A DNA stretch of 64,000 nt from Ziziphus jujuba (GCF_031755915.1 NC_083386.1:2142501-2206500); one strand, 5' to 3'; counted from the first letter of the stretch, positions 1 to 11,321 are shown. The notes: a model not told the origin generated them from the letters alone. Program-made: numbers and translations.

Positions 1-1765
1 TTTCACAAAACACCATCCCACATATTTTTATTCGATAACCCGGTACGAAACAGCGATAACAACAAACCACAATTTTCCTCGAAATACGAGATGCAACCAT
101 AAAAATACCGCGGGCATAATTTATAAAATTTAACCAAATATTTTCATAAAATATTTAACCCAATTATGCCCGGAAAATCAAATTTAAAACCACGTACAAA
201 TACTACCAAAATACACCATGCTCATGCATAATAAATAAATTAAATCACAATAAAACCATAATTAAATCACACCACATGAGCATAAATTTAAATATCAATT
301 TAAATACCAATTAAATATAATTAATTGCCCAAAATAATTTTTGAAGGTGGGTCACTCACCTGGAGCACGCAAATCAACTAAGATCCTCCTCGGGATCAAC
401 TCCACTACTCGCGCGTGCACCTAAACAACCACAGTGCACAAACCAAAAATATTAATATTTTATTCAGGTAATTCCCAAATGGATACCCGGGGAGCGAACA
501 GCAAACGACATCTAAGGGTTACGAGTTATATACCGAATCGAAGCTCGCGTGATGAGGATCACAGATTCGGTCTTACTTTCCGGTGATCGGACCCGACGGG
601 GTCGGAATCTCGCCGGAAAGCTTTTCAAGTTTCGGCTCCGCAATTCTCCCAAACCGTCGTGAATTGGTGGAAATGGAAGTCGGATTCGGATTCAGGAGGT
701 TGAACACTGCGGACTGGAGCTGGCCGGAATTTTGGGTACTCGCCGGAACAGTACTTTCCGACGCGGCACGTGCGGTGGCCGTTGGTCATGACATTTTGCA
801 GACTTGCAGATCTTGAGGAGAGCAACCCAACGGAACCGGCGGTGAGCAAAACGGAGGTCAGACGGCGGAGAAATCACCGATTGAAGATTTCCGGCCCCTC
901 GCCGGAAAACGCTCCGATCCTGGTGCGTCGGTCCGATGGCCGTGATTTTTGGTAGGTCGCCCGGACTTGAGGAGAGGATCAAGGCTAGCTGGCGCGTGTG
1001 GCCGGAAAATGGCCAAAAAAGGGTCGATTTGCGATGGCTGGCGGTGGAGGGGTAAAACTCGCCGCCGAACTTCGGAGGTCCGATCCGGGCGCGTCCGGCG
1101 GCCGTTCACCGTGAAATTTGGAGGTTTTGCCGGAAATGAGGAGAGCAACGTTGCTGGCCGGCGTGTGTACAGTAGATCGGCCGGAACAGTGCAAAAATTC
1201 CGATGGCCGGAAGTCCTCTCTCTCTCTCTTTCTCTCTCCTCTCTCTCTTTCTCTCTCTTCCCGAGACTTTTAACAAATAAAAACCCCTGTGTGACACTGT
1301 TCATGCCACATGGACCAATCAGAAGATGACACGTGGCATTTCACTGTTCACTGACCCAAAAACATTAAAATAATACGGTATCCGGTAAACTTCAAACATC
1401 CATAACTTTTTAACCGGATGTCCGTTTCGAGCGTGCCGCTAGTCTGTGAACTCGTATCGACGAGCACTCCACAACCATGCACGAGTCAAAGCTCAATTCC
1501 CCATAAACAAAAAGTCAACTCTGGCACCCCCTGGACAGTTTGGACTGCAACTTGTTTCGCCCATAACTTTCAAACCGTAGCTCCGTTTTCGACGTGCTAC
1601 CAGTCTACGAACTCATGGCATCATGCACTTCGCCACGGTACCCTGGTCAACTCAAAATTCCCACCGAGTCAAAAAGTCAACTTTTGACCCCCTTCGGTCA
1701 ACGGTCAACAGTCAACCTCGATCAACGTGCACGGATTCCGGTGCGATTTGGGACGGGGTGTTACA
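1..1765 (-). mobile_element. Large LTR (family F), reverse orientation, cut by window edge
   Basis: Read on the minus strand, this starts at 1765 with TGTAACACCCCGTCCCAAA. That is the same start as the copy at 25153 and nearly the same as the full-length copy at 32090-35436. It contains the same landmarks in reverse order: repeated TTGACC/GTCAA blocks (1500-1730), a CT-rich tract (1217-1259), a GC-rich block (about 540-1200) and the GTGAGTGACCCACCTTC block near 345-365. The remainder lies beyond the left edge, so it may be a solo LTR or one end of a complete element. LTRs of about 3.3 kb with this start are usual in plant Ty3/gypsy Tekay-type elements, but that lineage call is inference. Overlapping open frames at 583-1330 are GC-rich LTR noise. 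Confidence 0.8.
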
Positions 1766-1934
1766 GTCTGCACCTCCTGCCTCGCCCGTCGATGCGCGGT
1801 TGCAGCCTTCCCGGTCGTACAAACGAACCCTGGCACAAACCGCACCAAGGAACACCTAACGATTTGGCATTCACCCCCCGCCCCATAGATGGTGTGCGGT
1901 CGGGGTGTGCGTCGTATTCTCTATTGTAATGTCA
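1766..1934 (+). other. ITS1 fragment of nuclear ribosomal DNA
   Basis: It lies directly upstream of a 5.8S rRNA fragment. It contains GGCAC, a 5-nt spacer and GCACCAAGGAA, a one-mismatch version of the conserved angiosperm ITS1 core (GGCRY-N4-7-GYGYCAAGGAA). CpG positions look decayed to TpG/CpA, as expected of a methylated, non-functional rDNA copy. Its left side is cut by the LTR that ends at 1765. Confidence 0.7.
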
Positions 1935-1947
1935 AAACGACTCTCGA

Positions 1948-2035
<88 letters not shown>
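1935..2035 (+). rRNA. 5.8S rRNA, 3'-truncated pseudogene
   Basis: About the first 101 nt of plant 5.8S rRNA are present, including the conserved blocks ACGGATATCTCGGCTCTCGC, GATGAAGAACGTAGC, GCGATACTTGGTGTGAATTG and GAACCATCGAGT. One visible change is CTCGACAAC where CTCGGCAAC is usual. The gene stops at CGAGT and runs straight into a 147-bp tandem repeat; the 3' third, ITS2 and 25S are absent. It is therefore a displaced fragment and not a working rDNA unit. Confidence 0.93.
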
Positions 2036-2770
2036 GCAGGTGTCCTTCGTCCCCCATTTCAGGCAGCGCCCCCAACAGTCACCGAACAAGCATCCATGGA
2101 GAAACGTTGCCCACAAATGCCGCATCATGCAAAACCATGGCAATAGCCATATGAAGCAATGGATTGCACCGCAAAAGCCCACACATTTTGAGTTTCCCAC
2201 ATGGTGGTGCATGCCTAGGCACCGTAGCATACCCCGCACAAACACCCACCCGGATCCCACCAAGATTGCTCCCCAAGCAAGGTTCGGAGAGACTCCCACA
2301 GGAGTGTAAGTGTCCTTCGTCCCCCATTTCAGGTAGCGCCCCCAACAGTCATCGAACAAGCATCCATGAAGAAGCATACCCCGCACAAACACCCACCCGG
2401 ATCCCACCGAGATTGCCCCCCAAGCAAGGTTCGAAGAGGCTCCCACACGAGTGCAGGTGTCCTTCGTCCCCCATTTCGGGCAACGCCCCCGGCAATCACC
2501 AAACAAGCATCCATGAAGAAGCATACCCCGCACAAACACCCACCCGGATCCCACCGAGATTGCCCCCAAAGCAAGGTTCGGAGAGACTCCCACACGAGTG
2601 CAGGTGTCCTTCGTCCCCCATTTTAGGCAGCGCCCCCAACGGTCACCGAACAAGCATCCATGAAGAAGCATCACCCACAAATGCTGCAGCATGCAGAACC
2701 ATAGCAATAGCCACACGAAGCAATCGATCGAACCGGACAAGCCCACACATTTTGAGTTTTTTCCCACATC
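2034..2770. repeat. 147-bp tandem repeat array fused to 5.8S rDNA
   Basis: Units begin GTG(C/T)A(G/A)GTGTCCTTCG at 2034, 2304, 2451 and 2598. The middle two units are exactly 147 bp. The first is longer (270 bp) because it carries an extra block ending CCCACACATTTTGAGTTT. The last unit carries a diverged version of the same block at about 2670-2760. Units B and C agree closely. A 340-codon minus-strand frame crosses the array only because 147 is a multiple of three. I do not recognise the repeat family. It does not match 5S rRNA beyond a short CCGGATCCCA word. Confidence 0.8.
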
Positions 2771-2960
2771 GCACTGCCCAAGCCCCTCCCCCCCGGGCCC
2801 CCTGCTGGGTCGCCAACGGTGGGGCCCACCCGACACCGTTGCCGGTGCATGGCGGCCCCCACCTGCCGACAAGACCTGCCATTGTGCCCACACCCCCCAG
2901 CGCTGGCAGGCTGCTGGGGGGGGGGGGGGGAGGGGGGGGCTGGCTCTCGCTGTTGAAACA
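2771..2960. repeat. GC-rich stretch with a poly-G tract
   Basis: C-rich and G-rich low-complexity DNA follows the repeat array, ending in a G tract interrupted by a single A (about 2914-2938). No gene is seen. The next 300 bases (2961-3257) are ordinary AT-rich sequence with T tracts and no recognisable feature. Confidence 0.6.
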
Positions 2961-3257
2961 AGCAGGTACCACCCCCCTAATGAGCTTATTTAGCCATTTT
3001 CTTTCTGGCAGGCTCAGATATCAATTTCAGCGATGAGTCATAATGGCTTTTTTTTTTTGCTCTAAACATTGACTTTTGATGAGATTTTTTGCAGGGATGC
3101 TTACAAAAATGGGTACAACATTATGGAATTGGATTTATAATTTTTTCTGCAACATATAATTTTTTTTATTTTTTTTTGCCGAAAAACTAATAAAAATTCG
3201 AATAAAATAGGAAATGGGTTGGAGGTTGGTTTTTTTTGTTAGGAATGCTTTAAAATG

Positions 3258-3512
3258 ATCCACTAGAATTCTTACCGTTTCCAGATGCCCTAATTTTGCT
3301 GCAATGTGAAGTGGGGTGTTTCCTTTGTTGTTTTGCTCATAAAGAAAACGTAGCAGATGATCTTCTCTTGTATTAAGTTGCCGTAGCTTCCCAGATTTAG
3401 CTGCTATATGAAGAATAGTGTTGTTTTGGCCACGAGATCTGATGTTGTCCACATTACAAAATAGATTGTCGTCGCCATTAATTGCAGCATTATACGATGC
3501 ACCATCCATCAT
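3258..3512 (-). pseudogene. Ankyrin-repeat gene exon 1 relic (5' half only)
   Basis: The minus strand encodes about 85 residues matching exon 1 of the ankyrin genes at 11368 and 36914: start M(M)DG, then LYNAAI-like SYNAAI, QNNTILHIAAKSGK and GNTPLHIAAKLGHLETVRIL. Homology ends abruptly after ETVRILV, in mid-exon; the remaining ankyrin repeats, splice donor and downstream exons are absent. Upstream on the minus strand (3513-3640) is the same short leader as at gene 2: a CT/GA tract and the TATA-like CTCCTTTATATATAC (read on minus). It is an inverted, 3'-truncated duplicate and cannot make a family protein. Confidence 0.9.
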
Positions 3513-3640
3513 AAGCTACCTTGCTAGATATTTTCGATCCAATCTCATGTCTCTCTCTCTCTATGTCTTATCTTGCATCTACCTTTGTATATATAAAGGA
3601 GAATTGGAACTTTGAGTGTTGGGTGGTAAATGTCTGTTTG
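3513..3640 (-). promoter_or_regulatory. Relic promoter/leader of the inverted ankyrin copy
   Basis: On the minus strand it reads CTCCTTTATATATAC, then an AGATGCAAGATAAGA block, a GA-rich tract (CTCTCTCTCTCT at 3549-3560 on plus) and ATCTAGCAAGGTAGCTTATG before the start codon. The same order occurs at 31475-31583 and 36790-36913. Function is not expected because the gene body is missing. Confidence 0.6.
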
Positions 3641-4726
3641 CCCTTTTTTTTTTTTTTTTGATTAATTGTTGATTAGTATCATGATATTTTAGGGTTATGC
3701 GAATTGAATTCTAAAATTTGAAGTTATTTAAATTAATCCTTAAAGTTTCAAATTAATTTGATTGGTTAACAATTTTAATTTTGCTGTTACATGTTGTCAG
3801 CATGACTTCATGCTGATGTTATACTTTCCTTTTCAGAAAAAATAAAAAATTGAAAAAATAAATTTTTTTATCTTTTTATTTTATATTTATAATTTTTTAC
3901 CTGTAAAAAATTGTATCGTGTCCTAATTCTAAAGAAATTAAATGTTTTGGACCTAAAATTAGATCAAAACTAAAACTTTAAAATAAAATTAGAATTTTGG
4001 TCTAACAAAAATATTTTTGTTTGATCGAAAATTGAATAAAATAATTTTAATAGATCAAAAATTAATAATAATTTCTTATACCCAAACCATAAAAAAATAT
4101 AAATTTCAATTTTTATAATTTTTTATTTTTGTTTAAGAAGAAAAGAACAATAAATCTACTTACATTTACTTGTAAATAACTAAATTCTACAAGAAATGGA
4201 CAACCATACAAAAATTAAAAATAAAATGAATCATTTTTGCTTAAAACCATAAAGATCTAAACATAATAAAATAAATTATTAGACCAAATAAAAATAAAAA
4301 TAAATAAAACCAATAGTAATGATTTATTTTTATTTTTTATATTATACCTTTTTTTAAAAAAAAGCATAAAAATTTATTTTTATTTTTACAGAACAAAATT
4401 CCAATTTTAGTTTTATATGTATTTTCATCTAATTTTTATTTTGGTAATTTTAGTCTAATTTTTTTTATGGTTTAGGCGTAAAAAAATATTATTGATTTTT
4501 GGTCTAATAATTTTTTTTTATTAAAGCAAAACTTAAAAATTTGTTTTTTAATTTATTTTTTGTCTAATTTTAAGTTCAAAAACACTTAATTTTTTTGGAA
4601 TTTTAATTTAAACAAAAGAGGAATGCATAGAATTTTTCAAATAAATAACCACAAATATAAAATGAAAAAATATGAAATTTACTTTCTCGATTTTTAAATT
4701 TTTTTTTTACTGAAAAATAAATTATG
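3641..4726. other. AT-rich intergenic DNA
   Basis: Very AT-rich, with long T runs and many TAAAATTAGATCAAAA-type words. A partial, diverged unit of the following tandem array is visible near 3780-3840 (CATGCTGATGTTATAC). I see no gene. Confidence 0.5.
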
Positions 4727-7097
4727 ACATTAACATGCTGATGTAATCTAATGGTAAAATTAACACAGTTAGTTAATTACATTGATTTACAACAAATTTT
4801 AAATTGCAAGGACAATTTGAGCAATTCCAAATTTCAAAGTTTGATTCACATAATAATAAAACTTTAAGTACTAATTAGCGATTAACAATTTTTCTTTTTT
4901 CTTTCTCAAGTTCTCACTTAATTTTTGTTATAGAACTTTCTCCGAACTTACACTCCATTGCCTGAAACCAAACCACTTATTTCCTTTGATTTTCTTTCTT
5001 ATGAACTTATTCTTTCCCTGCTTTCCCTTTATTTTTTTTAAGATCAAAGGAAAAAAATAAGGGTTCTCATTCATTTTCACTGAACTGAAAGCAGAGAGAA
5101 AATGAGTTCAGATTTTTAAGCAATTTGAAGCTTTAGGATAAAAGTAAGGTTATTCTTTACTTGGGAGGCACTAAAGATAAAACATGGCAAAAAGGGAAGT
5201 GCATGGTTGCCAAATATAAAATGAAAAATGTGAAGAAATTTTTTTTTTAATTTTATAAAAAATTTTTGTTGAAATATAAATTATGACGTTAGCATGCTAA
5301 TGTAATCTCATGGTAAAATCAATACAATTAGTTAATTAGACTAATTTGTAACAAATTTGAACTACATGATTAATTTAAGCAATTCTAAATTTCAGGATTT
5401 GATTCGCATAATTTTGAAATGTTAAGTAATGATAAGCAATTAATCAATTTTCTTTTTTCTTTCTCACATTCTTACTAACGTTATTGTTACATATCTTTCT
5501 CCGAACTTACACTCCATTCCCCGAAACCAAACCACTTCTTTCCTTTCATTTTCTCTTTGTACAAACTTATTCTTTCTCCACTTGCCTTTTACCTTTTCAA
5601 GAAATAGAAAGAATCAAAGGAAAAGAATAAGGGTTTTCATTCATTTTCATTGAATTGAAAGCAGACAGAATGAGTTTAGATTTCCAAGTTGTTTGAAGCT
5701 TTAGGATAAAAGTAGGGTTATTGTTTACTTGGGGGGTATTACAGATAAAATATCGCAAAAAGCGAAGCGCATGGTTGTCAAATATAAAACGAAAAAATAA
5801 GAATTTTTTTTTAAAATTTTTTTGCTACAAAACAAATTAGGACTTAGCATGCTAACATTATTTAATAGTAAAATTAACACAGTTAGTTAATTAGACTAAT
5901 CTGTAACAAATTTATTGTTACATATCTTTCTCTAAACTTACACTTCATTCCCTGAAACCAAACCACTTCTTTCCTTTCAATTTCTCTTTGTACAAACTTA
6001 TTCTTTCTCCACTTGCTTTTTACCTTTTCAAGAAATAGGAAGAATCAAAGGAAAAGAATAAGGGTTTTTATTCATTTTCATTGAACTGAAGGCAGACAGA
6101 ATGAGTTTACATTTCTAAGCAGTTTGAATCTTTAGAATAAAAGTAGGGTTATTCTTTACTTGGGGGGTATTGCAGATAAAACATGGCAAAAAGGGAAGTG
6201 CATGGTTTCCAAATATAAAATGAAAATATAAGAAATTTATTTTTTTTTCAAAATTTTTTTAAAAAAAATTTGACTGAAAAATAAATTATGACATCAGCAT
6301 GCTAATGTCATCCAATAGTAAAATTAACACAGTAAAATTAACACAGTTAGTTAATTTAACTAATTCTAACAAATTTGAAACTACAAGGTCACTTTAAGCA
6401 ATTCTAAATTCCAAGATTTAATTTGCATAATTTTGAAATTTTAAGTACGAGTCAACAATTAACCTTTTTTCCTTTCTTTTTTTTTTTTTTTTCCCTCATG
6501 TTCTCACTAACATTATTGTTACAGATCTTTCTTCGAACTTATACTCCATTGCTTGAAGCCAAACCACTTCTTTCCTTTCATTTTCTCTTTATATGAACTC
6601 ATTCTTTCTTTACTTGCATGGTTGCCTTTTCAAGAAATAGAAAGAATCAAAGGAAAAAAATAAGGTTTTTCATTCATTTTAATTGAATTGAAAGCAGACA
6701 GAATGAGTTCAGATTTTCAAGTGATTTGAATCTTTAAGATAAAAGTAGGGTTATTCTTTACTTGGGGGGTATCGCAGATAAAACATGGCAAAAAGGGAAG
6801 CGCATGGTTGCCAAATATAAAATGAAAAAATAAGAAATTTATTTTTTTTACAAATTTTAAAATTTTTTTTTGTTGAAAAATAAATTGTAACTCCGCATAT
6901 TGACGTCATTTAATGGTAAATTTAACATAGTTAGATAATTAAAATGATTTGCAACAAATTTGAAACTACAGAATCAATTTAAACAATTCCAAATTTCAAG
7001 GCTTGATTTGCATAATTCTGAAACTTTAAGTACTAATCAATAATTAACCTTTTTTTTTTTTGCTTTCTCATGTTCTCATTAATGTCATTGTTATAGA
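4727..7097. repeat. Tandem array of 0.43-0.60 kb ankyrin-upstream units
   Basis: About four and a half head-to-tail copies of one block. The landmark GACATTAACATGCTGATGTAA recurs in variant form near 4727, 5283, 5845, 6288 and 6886. GCATGGTTGCCAAATATAAA recurs near 5200, 5770, 6200 and 6800. TTCATTTTCATTGAA-AAAGCAGA recurs near 5070, 5640, 6070 and 6675. Unit lengths differ through internal deletions; the third lacks a central portion. The same sequence occurs in opposite orientation, in one to two copies, upstream of exon 1 at 30600-31440 and 35930-36750. The array is therefore an expanded upstream block of the inverted ankyrin relic. Confidence 0.85.
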
Positions 7098-7190
7098 TAT
7101 TTGGGCCCACCCTTCGCTTTTCTTTAAGAAAGGAATTCACACCCTGTTCTTAATAGGTGGCTGTGATGCTATGAAAAGAATTCATAGTAT
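7098..7190 (-). other. Distal upstream block of the inverted ankyrin relic
   Basis: GGGCCCACCC...TTCTTTAAGAAAGGAATTCACACCCTGTTCTTAATAGGTGGCTGTGATGC is the reverse complement of the blocks near 31165-31240 and 36500-36575, extending the inverted homology. From 7190 to about 7565 I see AT-rich sequence without a gene. Confidence 0.55.
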
Positions 7191-7564
7191 ACAATCCCAA
7201 AATTGATACATGCCAAAACAAATACTTATTACAACATATACTAGTTTTTAACTCCAAATTTGATAGTATTCATGAGGGGATTTGGAAGCATAATATGGAT
7301 TTCTTCCAATGTATTGAATCAGAAAAATGATATAAAACCTTGACTGAATAAATCGTTGTTTTCACATTAATTCCAAAAATCAACTTCTAGCTTTAAGTCC
7401 AGTGTTCAATTTGAATTCTGATGTTTTGCTTATTATATCTTAGTAAGCATTTGCCATTACATGTGTTCACAAAATATAAATTAGTAGCCCACTTCAGATC
7501 TGATGTTGTAAGCCAAGCAAACTGCAATTAAGACATATATATTGCATGAAGGGAAAAACACAAT

Positions 7565-7795
7565 TCACATTTTTCCATTGTCTGTGATTTACTTGCATTT
7601 TTCTTGTCCATTATCTCCATTCTCATCCAATCTATGTCATCGGTGGCATTTGGAAAAATATTAATCTGTTATTGCCTAATGATTTTAATAACCAGCTTAA
7701 CAACTGCTTCTCTTGTCTTTATGATGTGTGCTTTATGTCATGGTAGCTCGATGTTGGTTACATTATCAATGTATTCATTTAGTAAAGAGAAAATT
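7565..7795 (+). pseudogene. PGG-domain exon relic (plus strand)
   Basis: A degenerate reading on plus (ISILIQ, VAFGKI, LTTASLVFMMCA) is the counterpart of minus-strand relics at 23338, 28975 and 47470. Those resemble the third and fourth membrane segments of the PGG domain. Its orientation is opposite to those copies, as expected if the whole 3.2-8.1 kb block is an inverted module. No intact frame remains. Confidence 0.6.
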
Positions 7796-8872
7796 TACTA
7801 AAATTAAAATTAATGTTATCGTACTAAAGTTGTGAAGGAGCTAGAGGGGTTGTCAAAATTAAGATATTATAGTCACTAAAAACGATTGTTTCTCTTAAAT
7901 ATTATTTCTTTCTTCCTGTGATTTGGATGGTTAGGAACATTTAAAAGGTTTATATCTAGTGCATTGATCAATTCTATTTTTAGTTCATAGAATAATAGTC
8001 AAAGAGACACTATAGATTCTTCATTGCTCTGATCAGAGAGGCTGGAGCATCAGGAATTTTATGCAATCTTAGATTCTGGAAAAGGTTCATGCATTAGGTC
8101 CCCTGTCAAGATGTAAGTAACCAAATTATTGGGAATTACCATTGCTCTGATTCTATATTTTTAAGTAATCAAAATATACAGAACCTTCTTAATTTCTTCT
8201 CATGATCAGCATTAATGAATCTAATTCCACTAGCTGCTTTCAACAACTTTTCAATGGCAGTTTAGATAATGCTCTTCTTCGACTAGCAGTAACTTGGTCA
8301 TCAAGCAATTCATGTTCCTCCTTCTCCTGGTCGTCATCTTCAATATTTTATCACATCCACTATCCGTCTATAATGTTGAATGGTACTCTCCATATCAACA
8401 GGTAAGATTATATCCGCTAGGAATATCATCATGACGACGCACCTGATCATAATCCATATTCAATCTTATCTGCAATCTCCACTAGTCTTGCGATGAGCAG
8501 AGTAATGATCCTAAATATTGGGGGGTGCTGATCATGTGGAGCAATCAGATCTGAAGAAACCGAAACAGATCAATCGATCTCTCTTATGCCCACCTCCTTT
8601 AGAGAGATGGTAAGGAAACATGAATTTTCATATATAAACGTAGATCTGTCCACTTTGAATATAATAATGGCATCATCTATCGTTGTTGATACGGGCTCAG
8701 CTCCTGCGCCTAAAGTAAACAAAAGATTTAGAAATGGGCCCGTAATTACAAACTCTCTGAGCCCATAAATTGTTGTTAGCAGAAGTAAAAAGAAAAAGCC
8801 CAACTAGATCCAAGGGAAGCTATGGTTCTAGAAAATTAGGACTATAAATTAGATAAGTCATTAGGTTGAAGA
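7796..8872. other. Flank-module sequence, no gene seen
   Basis: Positions 7800-8110 match, in the same orientation, the flanks of gene 3 (58400-58930 and 63540-63760): GAAGGAGCTAGAGGGG, TTTGGATGG and ATCTAGTGCATTGA blocks. From 8110 to 8870 the sequence is less AT-rich, with two weak open frames (8202-8405 plus, 8570-8803 minus) that show no family I recognise. Confidence 0.5.
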
Positions 8873-9418
8873 GAGTTGCTATTTACACGACTCAAATATC
8901 TATTCCCAGTGCATTTTATATGTAAACTATTAAAAAGTCCTGTGACTTTTTTCTTTCCTTTTGATTTTTAAACCAATTTTCTTTTCCATTTCTCTAGGAT
9001 TTTGTTTCCCGTTCGATTTCTCTCTAAACCAACAAATGAGTATGTGACGCAGCGGGTTTATAGTGTTGTTAGACAACCATCTGGTATCGTTTTCCTTAGC
9101 TGCACATAGATAGTTTAGTTTCATTAAAATATCTTTTATATTTCTCTTTTATTTTGAAATTAATGTTTCTCAAAACAAATTGTTTAGCCATTCTCTTTAT
9201 AAACTCAATAGCTTAGTTTTACAGCAGGTATTGTAAAAGAAACTGCTGAGATTGAATATAAATTCTCTAAAGAATTGAATCTGATTGATTCATTTTTTTT
9301 TTGAAAAAATAATTTAAAATTTTTTAAAGTATAAAAACAATAAAATAAAAGGTTTTTAGTAATTGTATGCAAAATTGCAGTGGGAAGAGATATTTGGTTA
9401 GTGTAAATAGCAGCACTC
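8873..9418. mobile_element. MITE-like element with terminal inverted repeats
   Basis: The left end is GAGTTGCTATTTACAC at 8873; the right end, read on minus, is GAGTGCTGCTATTTACAC (9418 back to 9401). The flanks TAGGTTGAAGA and TAGGTTAAGAC look like an imperfect 9-11 bp target-site duplication. That would fit a Mutator-like element. The interior is AT-rich and non-coding. Confidence 0.45.
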
Positions 9419-9584
9419 TAGGTTAAGACTTCTGCTTGTTAGCCGATGAAGTTATCCTGAAGTGGGCCTAATTGTATATTAGATAAATTATTTGTCTAAT
9501 ATTTTTTAAATTTGTATCTAATTAATTTATTATATTATTAAATATTAATTATTAAACTTGTACTAGGCATCAAAATTAAAATCT

Positions 9585-10865
9585 GATGAATAGAATAATA
9601 CTAAAAGAAGATAAAAAGATAAGAAAGAAAGAAAATGAAAACAAGGACGCAAAAATATTTATCATTGATTTTTTAATGAAATAAGATTCAGAATTTTGTT
9701 TAAAAATATAAAAATAAAAATAAATAAAAGAGAAATACCAGAAGATAAATAGAAGTTTGCAAGGTAGAAAAAGTCAAAAGAGAAGTAGAAAAGTAGGAAT
9801 TGATACCAAAATGTACCTGCCCCAATCGGATAAAATTATCCACGCGTCTCCCCCGTCTGGAGAAAATTTCTAGTGCTTACGCGGAGCACACAGCACGCGG
9901 CATGTGGGCCCCAAAGGAGCTTTATAGCCTTTAGATAAAGAAAGGAAAGTATTCTTCTCGTCCAAGAAAATACTTGATAGGTGGGCTTTTCATATCCCAT
10001 GAAAATGTTACGTCAACGAATGCTGCTTTTTACACGGTTAATTTATATATATATATATATATATAATTATAAAAAGCCCCTTTAATTTTTCCTTTTTCCT
10101 TTTGAATTTGTTTAGCCATTTTTATTTTCTTTAGGGTTTGAAATTAATACTCATGCAACTGCTAAATCCTTAAGATCCATTGACCTTGGGCAACCTTCAC
10201 GGCAGGCCATTGGCGGTAAGAGTGAGATAAGAAAAAGGAAACGAAAAAATGAAAGATAAAGGGAAAAATAAGAAGACCTAAAATAAAAAACTGATGAAAA
10301 AAATAGTAAAAGAAGATAAAAAGATTAAAAAAGAAAGAAAATGAAAGGAATAAAAATAAAAACAAAAATATTTCACTATTTAGTAAAATAAGGATGCAAA
10401 AATATATATTTTTAAAATTTTTTTTAATGAAGTTAGATTCAGAATTTTGTTTAAAAACATAAAAATAAAAATAAATAAAAATTTTAAAAATAAAAAAATA
10501 ATATATTATATTGTATAATTCTAAATTTTTTATTATTATTACAATATGATATTTTCATATTTATAAAACAAAGTCAAAATAAAAAAAGAAAAGTAGGAGT
10601 TGGTACGAAAATCCCAATCAGACATCATTATCTTGCGTCCCCGTAGAAAATTTCCAGGGCTTATGCGGAGCACATAGCACGCGGCATATGGGTCGCATAT
10701 GTTTGTGATAAAGGGGAGCACAACTCCCGAGAGCATTATAAATTTTTTTTACACATGTGATGTGATACTTGATCCGGTGTCTTCTTGGATTAATCAGTAC
10801 AAGTGGGTTTTTCATATCCTATGAAAATGTTACATCAATGAGTGCTGCATTTATATATAAACTTT
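9585..10865. repeat. Tandem duplication of about 0.7-0.8 kb upstream of gene 1
   Basis: The first copy (about 9585-10045) and second copy (about 10290-10860) share, in order: an AAAAGAAGATAAAAAGAT stretch, GATTCAGAATTTTGTTTAAAAA, the GCGGAGCACA-AGCACGCGGCAT block (9881-9905 and 10670-10690), TTTTCATATCCYATGAAAATGTTAC and a (TA)n tract. Copies are diverged by many small changes. It sits where the usual ankyrin upstream block would be, so gene 1 appears to have a different upstream region from its paralogues. Confidence 0.7.
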
Positions 10866-11277
10866 GTTTCACCAAAATATATATATATATATATATATAT
10901 TTAATTTTTAACTATTAAAATATATTTAAACAAACAGAAAATAATAAATACTATTACAAGCTAAACATAGAAATAAATTTTTTTTTGAAAAAAAATTATA
11001 AATATAAATTGTTTAAAACACAACAATTATAATGATAAGATTGAGTTTATTTTTTACTTATAATATAATTATTAAAATGTCTTTATTCGACTTATGATAA
11101 CCTTTTATGATGGCGGATCATGTGAGATTTTGCCATCTTTTACACCTATAACGCCAAATGCTTCAATTAGGATTTTCTAAATCTAAAATCACATGCTCAC
11201 ATGTTTCAATATTTTGACCATACAAACGATCACCTCTAGTTATTCTTTTACATAAACATGGTTAAATGCTATATGTG

Positions 11278-11296
<19 letters not shown>
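10866..11296. other. Gene 1 proximal upstream region
   Basis: AT-rich, with (TA)n at about 10877-10900 and 11271-11296. The latter runs directly into the leader GA tract and could supply TATA function, but no single TATA box stands out. Confidence 0.4.
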
Positions 11297-11320
<24 letters not shown>

Positions 11321-11321
11321 G
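11297..11321 (+). repeat. (GA)n tract in the gene 1 leader
   Basis: About 24 bases of alternating AG, 47 bases before the start codon. The same GA tract lies at the same place before gene 2 (36839-36874) and the truncated exon at 31524-31553. GA tracts in plant leaders can bind BPC-type GAGA factors; binding here is inference. Confidence 0.7.

Noticed and set aside
583..1330. Several overlapping 60-150 codon frames
   Set aside because: They lie in the GC-rich part of a family-F LTR on both strands at once, with no shared protein signature and no conservation of frame in the copies at 25700 or 32600.
2451..2597. Repeat unit as a 5S rRNA gene
   Set aside because: Only CCGGATCCCA matches; the internal control boxes of 5S genes are absent.
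2762..2771. TCCCACATCG, identical to the plant snRNA upstream element
   Set aside because: No TATA box at the required spacing and no snRNA sequence downstream, which is C/G-rich low complexity.
1871..2893. 340-codon minus-strand open frame
   Set aside because: It crosses a 147-bp tandem repeat (a multiple of three), part of 5.8S rDNA and GC-rich low complexity. The repeated peptide is a by-product of the repeat.
8202..8803. Small plus and minus frames in a less AT-rich stretch
   Set aside because: Short, low-complexity Ser-rich or overlapping antisense, with no recognisable domain.
10162..10365. Phe-rich minus-strand frame
   Set aside because: Translation of A-rich low-complexity DNA in a duplicated upstream region.
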